From Halichondria panicea (taxonomy: Eukaryota > Porifera > Demospongiae > Suberitida > Halichondriidae): DNA of 64,000 bases. This document shows positions 50,268-62,463 of this stretch, piece by piece; the stretch's first letter is position 1, and each line of letters begins with the position of its first letter. Both the position numbers and the translations under genes were made by a program. Location of the stretch: assembly GCF_963675165.1 (NCBI RefSeq), contig NC_087377.1, positions 4,157,899 to 4,221,898 on the forward strand. Direction: 5' to 3'. Under the pieces are notes generated by a model. That model worked only from the letters and a program-made list of their open reading frames with translations. It had not been told where the DNA came from and did no database searches.

Positions 50268-50514
50268 TCTGTCTTCTATAGGTTGTTGGCAAACATCAAG
50301 AGTGAGACCAGTGCAAGACACGTCCGCATTGGAAATCGGTAATTTAGTTGCTGTTTACAGGGAGGAGACCCAGAGTCTGCATGAGCCTTGGACGGGTAGA
50401 CTGGAAAGTGTTAACAACGTAATGGTGGATGTTGGCTGGTTGAAAGGGTCTTACAATGGAAGGAAGCAAAGTGCAAGACCCCACCCCGTAAACAGGCGAA
50501 AGAAGATGGAGTAA
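50268..50514 (+). CDS. Exon with a small beta-barrel (SH3/tudor-like) segment
   Basis: A TTTTTCAG acceptor ends at 50,267. The frame runs to a TAA at 50,512-50,514. After a hydrophobic start it encodes ALEIGNLVAVYREETQSLHE, PWTGRLESVNNVMVDVGWLK and a basic end (NRRKKME). The pattern of I-G-(D/N)-L-V-A-V, an acidic loop, P-W-x-G and V-x-V-x-W is that of small barrels that bind peptides or nucleic acid in many transposon-derived and chromatin proteins. Identification is tentative. It is the complete version of the broken exon at 2,341. Confidence 0.45.
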
Positions 50515-52596
50515 AAAAACACAGTTCTGAAAAACTCCATCAATTTTGAGCTCACGTCTACAAGGAATCTAAAGGGATTATGTTGTGTCTTTTCACTTCC
50601 GACACACCCACACTATTCCAACTGCAGATCCTAATGAACTATTGGCATGAGCATCTCACCATGTCCTCTTCCCGTATTGCACTGATCGACACAACCTCGC
50701 TCTGGCGCCAGTTATCGAGGGGAGTATCGTGTCCATCGTATTCCCCCAATTGATGTAGCTCACTTCCTCCAAATGATTCTGATAAGATCCCTCTCTTGGA
50801 ATAGAGTGTGTATGGCCACAATATAATCTCAAAAAAGCTATGACAAAATGAGAGAGCCGATAATTAAATCGAAGTTGTTGTTTCTAAAAGGAGATTCACT
50901 AGCTACTCACACATTTTGAGTGTATATAATTATGTTTGTGTTATATAGTTGATGGTCTACTCAACACATTTTGAGATTTTGTTGTATATAAGTATGTGAA
51001 CAGAGGTTCACTGCAGAGGAGGCTGGAACCTTAGAAGTCACTTTTCTAACAGAATGAATACATTTCTTGATAACATAGAGCAGAATCTTCGCAATACATG
51101 CGTTCTCGTACTGTAACCACAAACTATAATCGGAACTTTTAGAACTTTTAGGACACACTGTGTTTATAGCGTTATCAGATTCATTAGCCACAATATTCAA
51201 AAGATAAGTCAGAAACAGAGGAAAAGGCCTAGCTTGTTTAGTATACTCTCATTAGTAAAAAGAATAAAATTTTTTTGTGAGATCTTGAATGCGTTTTCTA
51301 AAACTAGGCAAAAAAACACTCATGTGTATAATTATTCAAGAGTATATACAATGGCGCAAGTTTACTCTCGGCAGAAGTCTTACGATCACCGCGTTACCGA
51401 GAATAATTATGGTGACACTGACTGATGATGACCAAACTGTATGGCAACATGGCAGACGGTGACCAAATTGGTTATATATAATAGAGCACCTATCTATAGT
51501 GGGAAGGAAAGTTGGGCTGCTGGTGCTGCAAACAGGGCTCATTTTACCTACATAATCTACCAGAAAAAAAAGCCTCAAGCTATATGGCTAGTTTTGTACG
51601 TCGGATGATTGTACTTTGAAATATAATTATAAATTGGCGATGTAAGTCCTACAACTGCTTTACTTGTACACAAACTTGTCTCTCATGATTCAAGTTCAAC
51701 AGCTTGTCCTTGACACTGGCAGAAAAGGTTGGCCATTAATGGATTAAAGGAAGGGAGACATGTCCACTGGCCATAACCAAAGACTCACTTGCTTCCCAGA
51801 AACCTAACAGGGTAACAGGGATGTACGATGTACAAGATTGTGTTCTTCGATGCACAATTTCATCAGTAGTAAACACTTATCCACTTTATAATAATTATAC
51901 ACTCCAAAATTTGAGGAATTGAGTAAGAACTTTATTAAGTCTGTTTAAGTAATTTGTACGTAGCATCTTAATTACAATTAGTGCACGTGCCTCAATGGTT
52001 AATAATAAGTATACTGTATTAAAGATGAAGACCGTGCTACTGTAATCAGGAGGCGGTCCAAGCTATTATAAGGAGATGTCCTGTTAAAACGACCAGGCAA
52101 TTTAAAGCCAGTGTCGTCCCTGCTGTGGTCTAAATTTGTGGTGGTCAATGCGTCAGAGATGGCGGACTCTACTCGAGTCGTCTCGGATTTTAGTACATAT
52201 AATTATAGCTGACACATACCTCGACACGCGCTCGCATTCGTCCACATAATCTTATAGCTTTGAAATGTCGACACTCTCGTTAAAAAAATTCATTTCAAGA
52301 AGTAATTACTGTGATGGTGGTGTAGCAGTACGTACTGTTGGTCTGTTGTGTGACACTGCTGAGTGGGTGGTTGACGCCATTCACGTTGTTCGATTGTCGT
52401 AACTTGGGAAGTGGATGTTCAGAGTGCCTAGCGTCTTAAGTGCATGAGCTAACTAAGGGATGTCCCCCAGGGCTTAAAACTGCTTACCTCAGCTTATTAT
52501 ATATCTGTATCCAATATTATTTTCAAATCCCAGGGGAGAGGGGACAAATTACACCTCCACCAGCCCAGATTGTGTTAAAAATATTCATCCTTTTAG
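50515..52596. other. Sequence missing from copy A, no supported gene
   Basis: 50,435-52,388 has no counterpart at the matching place in the first block, although 51,363-51,510 recurs at 6,838-7,000. Short open frames only. 52,389-52,450 again matches copy A (2,498-2,555). Confidence 0.5.
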
Positions 52597-53493
52597 GTGG
52601 TGGTTCTGTCGTATGAGGGGACGAAGGAGGAGTTCGAATTGGAAGATCTGACACGAACTATGACCTTTTTCAAAGATATGATTCAATTTTACCCAGATCG
52701 TTCCTTTGACTTGCCAATTGTTCGGGAACTGAAGACGAATCCATTTAATCTGATCAGGAGTGTAGTGGCACTATCAAACAATAGTCAGCATCCAATCCTT
52801 GATGCTATGACGTGTGTATATGTGTAATCCGGGCAGCAGACTTCTTAGGAGGCGACCAAGCCTTGTTAGTACTATCAAAGCGGCTGTGTTGCAGCTTGAG
52901 TTCTTGGCCAACACGACGTCTGTATCACGCCTGAGATTATATGTAAGGAACCGTTTTAGAATGACTAGTCACCTCTTCAAAAAGAAGGGTAACGGTGGCA
53001 TTTTTTGTATCTGCAATCAGTCCATGTACGAGGTTTTCCCGTCAATAACAACAAACGACATAATTGTCAAGTCCATGTGCTGCAAAAGAGAAATATACAT
53101 CAGGGATGTTATGTGGACTCGAAGACATGTCAGATGTGTGACAAAGAGCTTGCCTGCCTGCCCTGTGTGTTCTGTGGCAACAGACTCCATCATGAGGGAA
53201 CATTTTACCGGATGTATGAGACCTATGGCAAGAGCAGGTTTGTTAAGACATTCACTAAGCTACCTAATTTTTAACTTTTCTGTTCCAGACTGCCGTGCTG
53301 CAAAGCTGATGTGTGTGTTACCTGTGACGAGTGGGCACAATCGTGTCACTGTCCATGCTGTGATACCAAGATTACCAGATGGATGGTAGATACCACAACG
53401 AAAGTGACTTTTCAGGAAATGTCAATTAAAGAAAAAGAAAACAATATACGTAGAATGCTTAACATTGATTACAATGACCCATCTCCACCTTGA
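52597..53493 (+). CDS. RING-like Cys-rich protein gene (exon model partial)
   Basis: A CTTTTAG acceptor precedes 52,597. The first open piece encodes VVLSYEGTKEEFELEDLTRT, MTFFKDMIQFYPDRSFDLP and runs to about 52,812. A later piece (53,005-53,237) encodes KRNIHQGCYVDSKTCQMCDK then ELACLPCVFCGNRLHHEG. It is spliced across a 51-bp intron (53,238-53,288) to LPCCKADVCVTCDEWAQSCH then CPCCDTKITRW, ending at 53,491-53,493. The join is in phase. The spacing of CxxC and Cys/His pairs suggests two zinc sites, as in RING or RING-like fingers (a role in ubiquitin transfer is typical of the family). How the first piece links to the 53,005 frame is unclear. Absent from the first block. Confidence 0.5.
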
Positions 53494-54074
53494 TTTTCCC
53501 GTGTTTTTTGTGATTAATTCTTATTGCTTAACGACAAGTGAGCATAAAATTTAAGTAAAACACTAACTGAAAATGGCAACCTATATATAGTCTTCTCGCA
53601 TAGTCTTCTTTGGCTTGTGGGGGTGGTATTAATTATCAGGCATTATAATTCAGGCATTATAATTAATGCAAACTAACGGCGGATAAAGCGTGTCGTCTAC
53701 TTAAATTCAAAGCATAATCTGCCAAAATAATGTATAAAAAAATTGTATCAGCATTGGAGTAGTTAGTGTAGGTCCATGGAGTTCGTCTGTACTAGCTATA
53801 GGAATAGTGTAAGTAGTATAGCCATCTTGATCGAGATATGAGTACTTCGAAGATGAGTATAGTCATTTATGTTGACCACCTGTATACATGTGCACATGAG
53901 TATTTATGCATATGCGTATGTGAACATGGGTGCATTGACAACCTTTGAAGTTTCTATGTGAATGGGGAAAATTCGCAAGCACTATATAAAGCAGCTCCCA
54001 ATGCTGTTTTCATCTCAAAAAAGCACGGTAAGTGATTTTTTTGTGGTTGCTTTGCTTACCAGAATGTATACAGA

Positions 54075-54627
54075 ATGGTAACTCCTGACGAAACACGTAC
54101 ACCTCAGCGTCCAGCCCGGACCCCTGTTCTTACAGAAGTCACTCCTTCTCCAAGCCCAAGGCCTGAACTCCCTCCTCCCAGTGATCATGCAGTGCAAGGT
54201 ATTAAAGTACTTCCTCTCTCCATCTCACTCATCTCACTTTAACTGAGACTGAATCCTTTCCCAGTTGAGACAGATTCTGATGAAGAATACGACGAAAGTA
54301 GTGATGAAGACTACGTGCCTCCAGCTCCTGCTCCACAGCGTGGTAGAGGCAGGGGCCATGCATGGTGCGGGTGGTGCAGGTGCAGGAGGCAGAAGTGTCT
54401 ATGTAAGTATATTATAGTGTTGTTTAAACTTTCCATAATTTCCTTCATCTGTAGATATTCAATCCGTCAATGCCAAGACAAGTACTATGAAAAGTAGGTT
54501 TCTTCTGAAGGGGAGAGATGGCAGCATTGTTGCCAAAGGAACTTTGATTCAGGGTGAACGTAACACCATTCATGGAAAAACGTGGCTACTTCAGTGCGGG
54601 GTACTCTCTAAAGGTGACTGTGTGTGA
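54075..54627 (+). CDS. Cys/Arg-rich acidic protein, three exons (intact copy)
   Basis: Exons 54,075-54,198, 54,265-54,402 and 54,455-54,627 join in phase across introns of 66 and 52 bases with GT-AG ends, giving 144 residues. A further 5' exon ending at GTAAGT (54,027) may be non-coding. In order: a Thr/Pro-rich N-terminus (TPQRPARTPVLTEVTPSPSP), an acidic run (VETDSDEEYDESSDEDY), RGRGRG, a Cys/Arg cluster (CGWCRCRRQKC) and a C-terminal KGRDGSIVAKGTLIQGERN. The last about 14 codons lie in sequence not shared with copy A. The acidic start plus a Cys-rich, basic segment suggests a nuclear or transposon-linked protein. I recognise no named family. Confidence 0.5.
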
Positions 54628-54941
54628 TTAAGCTAGTCATACCAACTACTTCCATCCCCTGGCTGGTTGGCTGGCTGCAAGTGGGGGTCCAGCAGAATGG
54701 TTTTGAGAGTATACATGTCATTTTCATTTTCAGTTATAATTCTACAACTCTTTTTGTGTGTGGTTGGTGTTAACCTCCACCTTCTGTTAACCTATAGTGT
54801 GGGACAACACTTCACCACAGCATGACTTGCACCTTGAGTGTTAGTATTGTTCTGTGGTGTGAAAGCTCCACCTATGTGTCACACTTTTTTTTTATGCGCT
54901 TTTTTCTATCTCAATTATAGTCAATGCAATACTTCTAGTTT

Positions 54942-55037
54942 CAAGTCAGTATGAAGTACTAACGGGAAATTTACAGCTGTTACGTACCCAAAAGTTAGAC
55001 AGAACTGAATTTCCTGTTAGTACTTCATACTGACTTG
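54942..55037. repeat. 30-bp foldback at the end of the copy-B insertion
   Basis: Arms 54,942-54,971 and 55,008-55,037 are inverse copies with one mismatch (starting 'caagtcagtatgaagtacta'), loop 36 bases. It lies at the right end of the 54,582-55,045 insertion, next to the 'aacaggtagaggaaaaaa' where homology to copy A resumes. Confidence 0.8.
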
Positions 55038-57299
55038 TAACAGGTAGAGGAAAAAACGTGACAAGATCAAATTATAAGAACGGCTAAAAAAAGGTTGAAA
55101 TATTCCTGCGTTTTGCGTCTTCAATCACTGTTGTGTCCACCCACCTTCGTGAGCTCGGACACGGGGAGCTAGCTGACAACCTCAGAGCTCACTCTAATCT
55201 GATTGGTTGTTTCTGTTTGAATGAAAATTAGCGCAGACTTAGAAAGGTGTTCACATGGTACAAGGAAAATGTGTTAAAATTACGAGACTCTAATAATTAT
55301 TGTGAATACGATATCACAGTGCTCCTTTAGCTGTTCACTAGGTTTATGCTTATGACTAACAGCTAGTGATCGACACATCAAGTCCTACAGCATCACGACG
55401 TGGCAGGGCACATTCCATTACAGTGTCCCAGTATTTGCAGAGATAACGGAAGATCCCGGTCTGTGCATGTATTAAAGTAAAGAGAGCATGCATGTCATTG
55501 CAAAGAAGCTACACAGCATATTGCTCAAAGAGCCATATGTACATCCCGAGTTTTTACTGATTGGAAGCAGAGAGTATAATTATATTCATTGATCACTGAA
55601 TCTTCGTTGATCCAAGATCCCATCACCTATATATATAGCTATTAATTGTTAGACGGATGGGTGAGGTGTTCTGCCACCGCCGTTGAGTCTTTCCAGGAAG
55701 CAACTACAATATGACCGGCTAAACAATCCCTTAGTATTTGGCAATTCATAATTATAATAGGTCGAGGGGCCATGGTGCTGTGCAAATTTGTACAACCGTG
55801 CAATTCCTTCTTGGTAGACGTGTGCATGCACAACAGTTACCGTAGATTACGAGTGTTAATATTCAGTATCTGAACAATGACTGTTAGCTTTTGTTTTCAT
55901 CAACAAGAAACGACCAAATTGAAGACAAACGATAAATGAGAATCATGCATGCAAGTACTATGACTTATTAAGTTATTAAAGTAGCGTTCCAACAGTGAAA
56001 ATAATAATGAAAAGTGGTAACGCAAACGATAAATATGAGAATCAAGTACACTATACATGACACCTTTTACAAGGAGAGGCTGTGACTACAGCCCAAAATA
56101 TAGATAGAGCACCCATTTATATACAGTCGGAAGGGCTCTCCCCCTCTGCGTATACTTAATCAGTGTTCATATCATTATAATAATTTACCAACATGACATG
56201 ATGACTATAAATTATGTGTCTTGCTATATAATTATATTTTCTGACAATACAATTATAAATTATAACTGCATGGGTGCCCGCCTATGATGTCATAGCTGAG
56301 CACAGATTCCACTTTGACACAAAAGAGTTCGTATTTTGGCCACTCACTTCGATAGCCTGAACATTTCCGTCGATCCCACTGAGATTCAATCCTGCTGAAC
56401 AAGTCAGTTTTAACCGACAGCCGAATGCTTGTCCCTGTGGCAGAGAACTAAACCAACAGGAAGGGGAAAAAGTCGACCCTCTGTGTAGAAGTCAGCAATC
56501 CTGGATATCGCCATTACAACCGAGAGCGTCCCATATGACCTATATACCCTCATGCATCTGGTTTCGGATATCGCTATTTCAACCGAGAGCGTCCCATACG
56601 ACCTACACTCATGCATCTGGTTTCGGATATCGCTATTTCAATCGAGAGCGTCCCGTACGACCTACCACAATTCCCAGATGACACTATTACATGACATTAT
56701 AATTTATACATGCGGCAACCTCCACTTAAAAGAGTCGCGTCCAAAGGGTGAAATAATTCATGCAGGCGAAGTAACACTGAGGCTGCAAATTACAAAGTTC
56801 TTGTGAAACTAATCCTTATAATTATTGTATGCTCGAAGGTTCCAAGAAGATCGAACCCTAAGAAGAGGAAATATGACATTGCTAGTAAAGTATTCAAACA
56901 TTGCCCGAGAATGGTACGCACTGTACAGAGCCTGTCACATTATATCCTGAACATAATGACGCTCATTATTTTATCGAGTGATTGTATACTTAATAAAAAA
57001 AGCGTGGAAAAAAGAGCTAGAGTCTAACTATCTGAAAGAATGGCCCAGCCCCCACCTGCCTCGGAGCTAACAATCACTACGTCCCTCTTCCCGTCACACA
57101 CGTCACCACTGAGGAGATGATACAGGCAGTCATGGTCACCCCTTCCCATCCATCCTCTGCAGGCTGACGAGACCGTGTGGTTTACGCCAGAATGGGAGAG
57201 ATAATTTAGCTGTCATTGGAAAATTTTGATCTAAACAAAACTAAACTATTATGACTAAACTATTATGAACCTAATACTATTGCTAGTAGTTCTACGGTT

Positions 57300-57710
57300 A
57301 GACCTGCACCCAAGGCCAAAGTGGCCACTCCCAAGATGCTTCCAAGGGCTGGCAAGAAAGACCTATACTTACTTGTGATCTGTGTGTTGGTACCATTGGA
57401 ATCTCTGAAGATTACTCAAGTGTGAAGGTCCTTGCAAGCAGCATATGCACAGGTATTGTGCTAGCTGGAGTAACCAGAAGTTTCTATCATGATCTCTCTA
57501 CTAGCAGTACTCCTTTTACTTGCCTTGTCTGCACTCAAAAGCTGCATAAAGCAACAACCGAATGTTTATATGACACTGTGAATGAGCTGAAGGAACAAGT
57601 GGCTGCTGAACTGTTGTCGTCTGCCATGGCCAGAGTCAGCACCGATTGTTCCTGTATTGACATAACCAACAGTCTCAAGAGTGAAGTACAGCAGCTTCAA
57701 TAAGCAGTTG
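57300..57710 (+). pseudogene. PHD-type zinc finger plus coiled coil (copy B)
   Basis: Same layout as 8,041-8,330. CDLC at about 57,378 is followed by a one-base loss in 'gaagattactcaagtgtg' (gaagatgtactcaggtgtg in A) that breaks the finger. The second half is in the 57,422-57,703 frame (SFYHDLSTSSTPFTCLVC), then a helix with NELKEQVAAELLSSAMARV and a second Cys pair. The frame ends SLKSEVQQLQ and a TAA at 57,701-57,703. Since both copies share the four-base 'agct' shift near 57,460, that lesion predates duplication. Confidence 0.55.
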
Positions 57711-58109
57711 AAAGCCAATAACGCTTCATTTCAATAGGACGAAACTGAAACAGGCTCTGCCACCCCTGAACCTATAGGAGGTACACTGTAGAGGAAAGCG
57801 AAACAATTGCTCAGCACTTTTGGCGAATCCATGATGCAATTAAGAAGAGTAACAAAAGTTAGCGCAGACATTCACATGGTACATTAAATCAAGGAAAAAT
57901 ACAAGGGGCGACGAAAAGTGTGTTAAAATGACGAGACTCTAATAATTGTTCACTAGTGCTTATAATAATACTTGTCAGCTTAATTGTCATGGATGAATCG
58001 CTTGACTAACAGCTAGTGACACATCAAGTCCTATACAGCATCGCATGTTCAAAAGGTGTTAGTAGGTTACTTACTAGCTTTGTTAGTATTAGTTATATGG
58101 AAACAACCT

Positions 58110-58200
58110 CCTCCATTTATTTTCACAGTGAATTTCTTTAATGGAAAGATATTAGTATCGAATTCACTGGAAAAAAGGCAGCTAGGGCGCATGCCATAAA
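58110..58200 (+). pseudogene. Deleted copy of the 61,027 exon
   Basis: Starts 'cagtgaatttctttaatgg' and ends 'gcagctagggcgcatgccat' like 61,027-61,239, but the middle 144 bases are missing between two 'agta/cgta' words. The reading frame is kept across the loss (144 = 48 codons). Confidence 0.55.
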
Positions 58201-58463
58201 AGTGTCTTTTGCCGAGATAACAGAAGATGCCAGCCTGTGGCATGCGAATGTATTAAAGTGTATAATTCTGTCATTGCAAAGAAGCTACACAACATATTGC
58301 TCCGTGCAATAATTATGCATATCCATAACCGGGAATTTTTATATAGCTTCATGATTGGCTGCAGAGAGTATAATTATCTTTTCATTTATCATGAATCTTC
58401 ATCAAATTCTTAATTGATCCAAATTCTCAACTGATCCTCTCACCTAGCTGTTAATTGTTACTG

Positions 58464-58754
58464 ATGGCTGGTCGAGGTGTTCTACCACTGCCGTTGTGTC
58501 TTCTCAGAAAGCAACTAGAATACAACCGGCTAAACAATCACGAAGATAAGTACAATATTTGGCAATGCATAATTATAATGCTGATGGCAGACATGGTATA
58601 TTCTTTCTGTCTAGACAAGAAAATGGTTGTATCAGTGCTTCAACATATAAAGCGTCGGCAACCAAACGGCAAACTGTACTGTCTCCCCTGCTCTACATGC
58701 ATGCAGGCGGTGGGAAATGTTCCCGGAAGTATAATTAGACATACACCTAATTAG
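58464..58754 (+). CDS. 96-residue ORF of unit H (copy 2)
   Basis: From the ATG at 58,464 the frame encodes MAGRGVLPLPLCLLRKQLEY, NRLNNHEDKYNIWQC, a hydrophobic run, SFCLDKKMVVSVLQHIKRRQ, PNGKLYCLPCSTCMQAVG and stops at 58,752-58,754. The CLPCSTC cluster suggests a metal site. The copy at 61,788 has a small deletion that changes the frame, and the copy at 8,851 is truncated. Degenerate relatives are at 5,742 and 55,657. Family unknown; possibly an exon of a repeated gene rather than a full gene. Confidence 0.35.
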   Translation: MAGRGVLPLPLCLLRKQLEYNRLNNHEDKYNIWQCIIIMLMADMVYSFCLDKKMVVSVLQHIKRRQPNGKLYCLPCSTCMQAVGNVPGSIIRHTPN

Positions 58755-59734
58755 ATAATAATTTTTAATTGTGAATATTGTGCCTCGATAGTTAATAATA
58801 AGTATACCGTAAGATGAAGCACTTTATAGCAGCGTGTCTAAGCAACAGCATAAAGGTATGAAATCTACTTTTTGCAATAATTATATTGACCCGGTATTGA
58901 GAACTCTGAAATTTACAACTCTCATTTAGCTAATTAATGTCTAGCGAGCATTGCTTCTAGCAAGTATTCGCGAAAAAGGTTCCAAGAAGATCGAACCCTA
59001 AGAATAAGAAAATATGACATTGCTAGTAAAGTATTCAAACATTGCCAGAGAATGGTAAGCATGCACTATTATTATATTATCCTGAACATAATTATTGGCA
59101 ATCATTATTTTATTGAGTGATGGTTAAGACATAAACCTTCACCTGTAGCGCATTATATTATATGAACCCGTAAAATCCAAATAAAAAATTAACGATTATC
59201 GAGTTCTGCGCTTAACCAAAACACCTTATAATGTAAAGATCGTGCTACTAACCATACATAATCAAGATGCATGTCTGTCCATCAGAAACGACTGATGGTC
59301 TATGCTCGCTTAAGTTTAAGAAGTTAATTCAGTGTTTTCCTCTAGAATTTGAGCCATTGCTGATGTCTTCTAGAGAAACATGTTAAGTCAATACTAGAGG
59401 AACATCTGATACAACATTGCCCAATCTCAACAAGGCAGTGGGGCAAACATTATAGACATGCCTATATCAGCAACACATGGGTATTTAGAGAAATAACGGA
59501 AGAGCCCAGGAAGTTTTTCGAAAAAATATGGCTACTGGAAAGCCATTTATACTAGTCTCATAACACCAATTGAAAACACACAACAGAGAAATACCAATGA
59601 TCAAAATATGCCTGCTTACATGATTGTAACTGTTATAACTATACTATATTTCACACAAGAGTCATGCTCCTCAAGAACAAAAAAACATAAATCTATATAT
59701 AGGTATTGGCATTGTTTGAAATGGTGGTGTGACC

Positions 59735-60924
59735 TCAGCAGTCTCCACCACGTGTGTTTTGTCCTTAGCTAATGTGTTGTGTCATTGTGTGTTGCAATCG
59801 AATAAATGTCCAAAAAATCGTCCAACTGAGCTGCTGTGGTGTCTTGTTGAGCTAGCAGGTTTGTTAATTATCTGAACGCGAGTATACACCAGTAGTGATC
59901 TGTGACCTATATCCTTGCAAGTAAGTTGCTGTGACCTCCACAGAAAGTACTCTGATTCTTCATCTAACTGCAGGTTGAGTGATTGGTAGCAGTGCTATGA
60001 GAATGAAGCAGCTGCTGCAGGCGTGCCTGTGTGATTCCAGGCTCAAAAGGTCCTTTAAGATTACGTGTACTTATTGGGGGAATGTTCGAGGTATAAGCTG
60101 CCTCTTGCAGCTGTTTTTTTTTTTATTTCATGCTTTTAACGGTTATATAGTGTTAGCGTAAATGAGGAGAGTTGTATTAGCACTACATCTCCTTTCCTAC
60201 TTACATAATGTATGTTCTCTATCTCATTGTGATTGTTATTTCTGAAATGATAGAAATGTACTGTCAGTGCTTTTTTTTTTGCTATCTAATGAACAGTGTG
60301 GTGCAGGGTCTCTTCTCTTCTTTGCTGGTTTGGTGATTTGGTAAATATCGCCAATTCTATTATTGCTAGTTACACAATGTTTTACAGATAATCAAGTTTG
60401 CAAGTTCAGGATTCTCTCAAAGATAATCTTGTTCTATCCGATTCGTTCTCACCTTCTGGTTTCAACCTATCACAAGTTCTCAAGTTCTAAAGTTCGCTTA
60501 AGTTCTCCAACTTCTCAAAGTTCTAGTACTCGTTCTCATTAAATTAAATAATTCTTAAACTTCAAGTTCACTACAAACTTTCATTTATAATTACAATTAT
60601 ACAGGCTGTAGTGTCAACAACACTGGCCCACCTGTCTATAATGAGAAGGCAATATAGACGGCATGAGATAAAGTGCATGTCCAAAGGTCAGGAATGGAGT
60701 ATGTAATGATTTTCTAGTGTTCTTCCCATCCCAGTGCACTCCAGTGTACAAAATCGCAGCCGGTCATCGGCCAATTTCTGTGCAATTCACACAAATGACC
60801 TAGCAAAACAGCACATGGTCAGCCCTTGTGACCAAACAATCATTTGGGGTGTGGCTCAATTTATCCAAGCATGAGGAGAATAGTTAGCAATTAAACACAT
60901 GGCTAAAAGTTGCTAGTCTGTTTT
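59735..60924. other. No supported gene; degenerate 'aagttctc' repeats
   Basis: 60,465-60,545 contains many near-tandem 'aagttctc/aagttctaa' words. Elsewhere only short open frames. 'tcatcgcatgttcaaaaggt' at about 60,937 begins homology to 58,045-58,120. Confidence 0.4.
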
Positions 60925-61026
60925 TGTGTAGTCTCTCATCGCATGTTCAAAAGGTGTTAGTAGGTTACTTACTAGCTTTGTTAGTATTTAGTTATATGGA
61001 AACAACCTCCTCCATTTATTTTCACA

Positions 61027-61239
61027 GTGAATTTCTTTAATGGAAAGATATTAGTAGGGTGTGGCAAAGTTGTGCCCAGGTCGGAAAAACATGAACTTGC
61101 TGACAGTGAACATAATTATACTGAAACAGATCTACCAGAATTAACTGCAAAGGATACGCTACACCTCCTTATGCAGGGTGTTTCAAGCTTTTACGTATCG
61201 AATTCACTGGAAAAAAGGCAGCTAGGGCGCATGCCATAA
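61027..61239 (+). CDS. Exon-like ORF, unrecognised
   Basis: A T-rich acceptor (TTTTCACAG) precedes 61,028. The frame runs 70 codons to a TAA at 61,237-61,239 and encodes NFFNGKILVGCGKVVPRSEK, HELADSEHNYTETDLPELTA, KDTLHLLMQGVSSFYVSNSL then EKRQLGRMP. It reads like ordinary coding sequence and may be the last exon of an element-borne gene. The other copy (58,110) lost 48 codons in frame. No family recognised. Confidence 0.35.
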   Translation: MNFFNGKILVGCGKVVPRSEKHELADSEHNYTETDLPELTAKDTLHLLMQGVSSFYVSNSLEKRQLGRMP

Positions 61240-62463
61240 CAGTTGGCAGAGATAACAGAATTAATTCCTCAGAATTAATTCCTGGATTGGGGCCGTTACC
61301 TCACGATAGCATATTGCTGCCTCTTGGCATCTCTTATCTCTATACAGAAGTGACACTCCTCTCAGTATATATACTATAGTATAATCCCAGTGTGACTAGC
61401 TGGTCCAGCCAGATACTGCGCACTTACTATAGATATACTCCATTCATCCTTGTTGTCTTTTCTCCGGCCATATATACACATTTTATAATGCATCCATTTC
61501 TCCTTCTAAGTAATAGATCAGAAAAGCAGATTGGGGGTGGTTGGAGCAGGTCCCAACAGCCTGTGGCATGCGCATGTATTAAAGTATATAATTCTGTCAT
61601 TGCAAAGAACCTTCACAACATATTGCTCTAAGCAATAATTATGCATATCCATAACAAGGAATTTTTATATAGCTTCATGATTGGCTGCAGAGAGTATAAT
61701 TATCTTTTCATTTATCCTGAATCTTCATCAAATTCTTAATTGATCCAAATTCTCAACTGATCCTCTCACCTAGCTGTTAATTGTTACCGATGGCTGGTCG
61801 AGGTGTTCTACCACTGCCGTTGTGTCTTCTCAGGAAGCAACTAGAATACGACCGGCTAAACAATCACGAAGATAAGTACAATATTTGGCAATGCTAATGC
61901 TGATGGCAGACATGGTATATTCTTTCTGTCTAGACAAGATGGTTGTGTCAGTGCTTCAGTACATGAAGCGCCGGCGACCAAACGGCAAACTATACTGTCT
62001 CCCCTGCTATACATGCAGGCGGTGGGAAATGTTCCCGGAAGTATAATTAGATATACACCTAATTAGATAATAATTTTTAATTGCGAATATTGTGCCTCGA
62101 TAGTTAATAATAATTATACCGTAAGATGAAGCACTTTATAGCAGCATGTCTAAGCAACAGCATGCAGGTACGAAATCTACTTTTCGCAATAATTATAGTG
62201 ACCCGCTATTGAGAACTCTGAAATTTACAACTCTCATTCAGCCAATTAATGTGCATTGCTTCTAGCAAGTATTCGCGAGAAAGGTTCAAGAAGATTGAAC
62301 CCTAAGAATGAGTAAATATGACATTGCCTAATTAGCACTATAGGTACGAAATCTACTTTTCCCAATAATTATAGTGACCCGCTATTGAGAAAAGTATTCA
62401 AACATTGCCAGAGAATGGTAAGCATGCACTATTATTATAATTATTATCCTGGATGTCACATAG

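Larger units (their letters stand above)
48322..50434. repeat. Duplicated unit A1 (second copy)
   Basis: Counterpart of 178-2,493. Several small differences: 'ttagtaacaaacctgcc' and neighbours are identical, but this copy lacks one or two 10-30 base segments (for example the 'tatagcgcgaaattttcaaa' stretch at 1,576 in A) and has a repeated 'gtagtaagtgtgtag' near 49,300. This copy keeps the full SH3-like exon. Confidence 0.9.
53530..55882. repeat. Duplicated unit E (second copy)
   Basis: Counterpart of 3,850-5,957. It lacks the 219-bp intron-like segment and gains 54,582-55,045 with a foldback at its 3' end. It also shows a duplicated 'caggcattataatt' at 53,637-53,665, where copy A has one 'caggcattat'. 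Confidence 0.9.
56100..59730. repeat. Second copy of units D, PHD and H
   Basis: Counterpart of about 6,955-9,990. Unit D copy 3 is 56,262-56,880 (three tandem 'tttcggatatcgctatt' motifs), the PHD region is 57,240-57,720, and unit H copy 2 is 58,240-59,700. A stretch of about 180 bases at 56,940-57,115 and the 57,720-58,230 stretch have no match in the first block. Confidence 0.85.

Noticed and set aside
59979-60161. Short plus frame with a hydrophobic end
   Set aside because: The hydrophobic part is a poly-T tract; no supporting feature.
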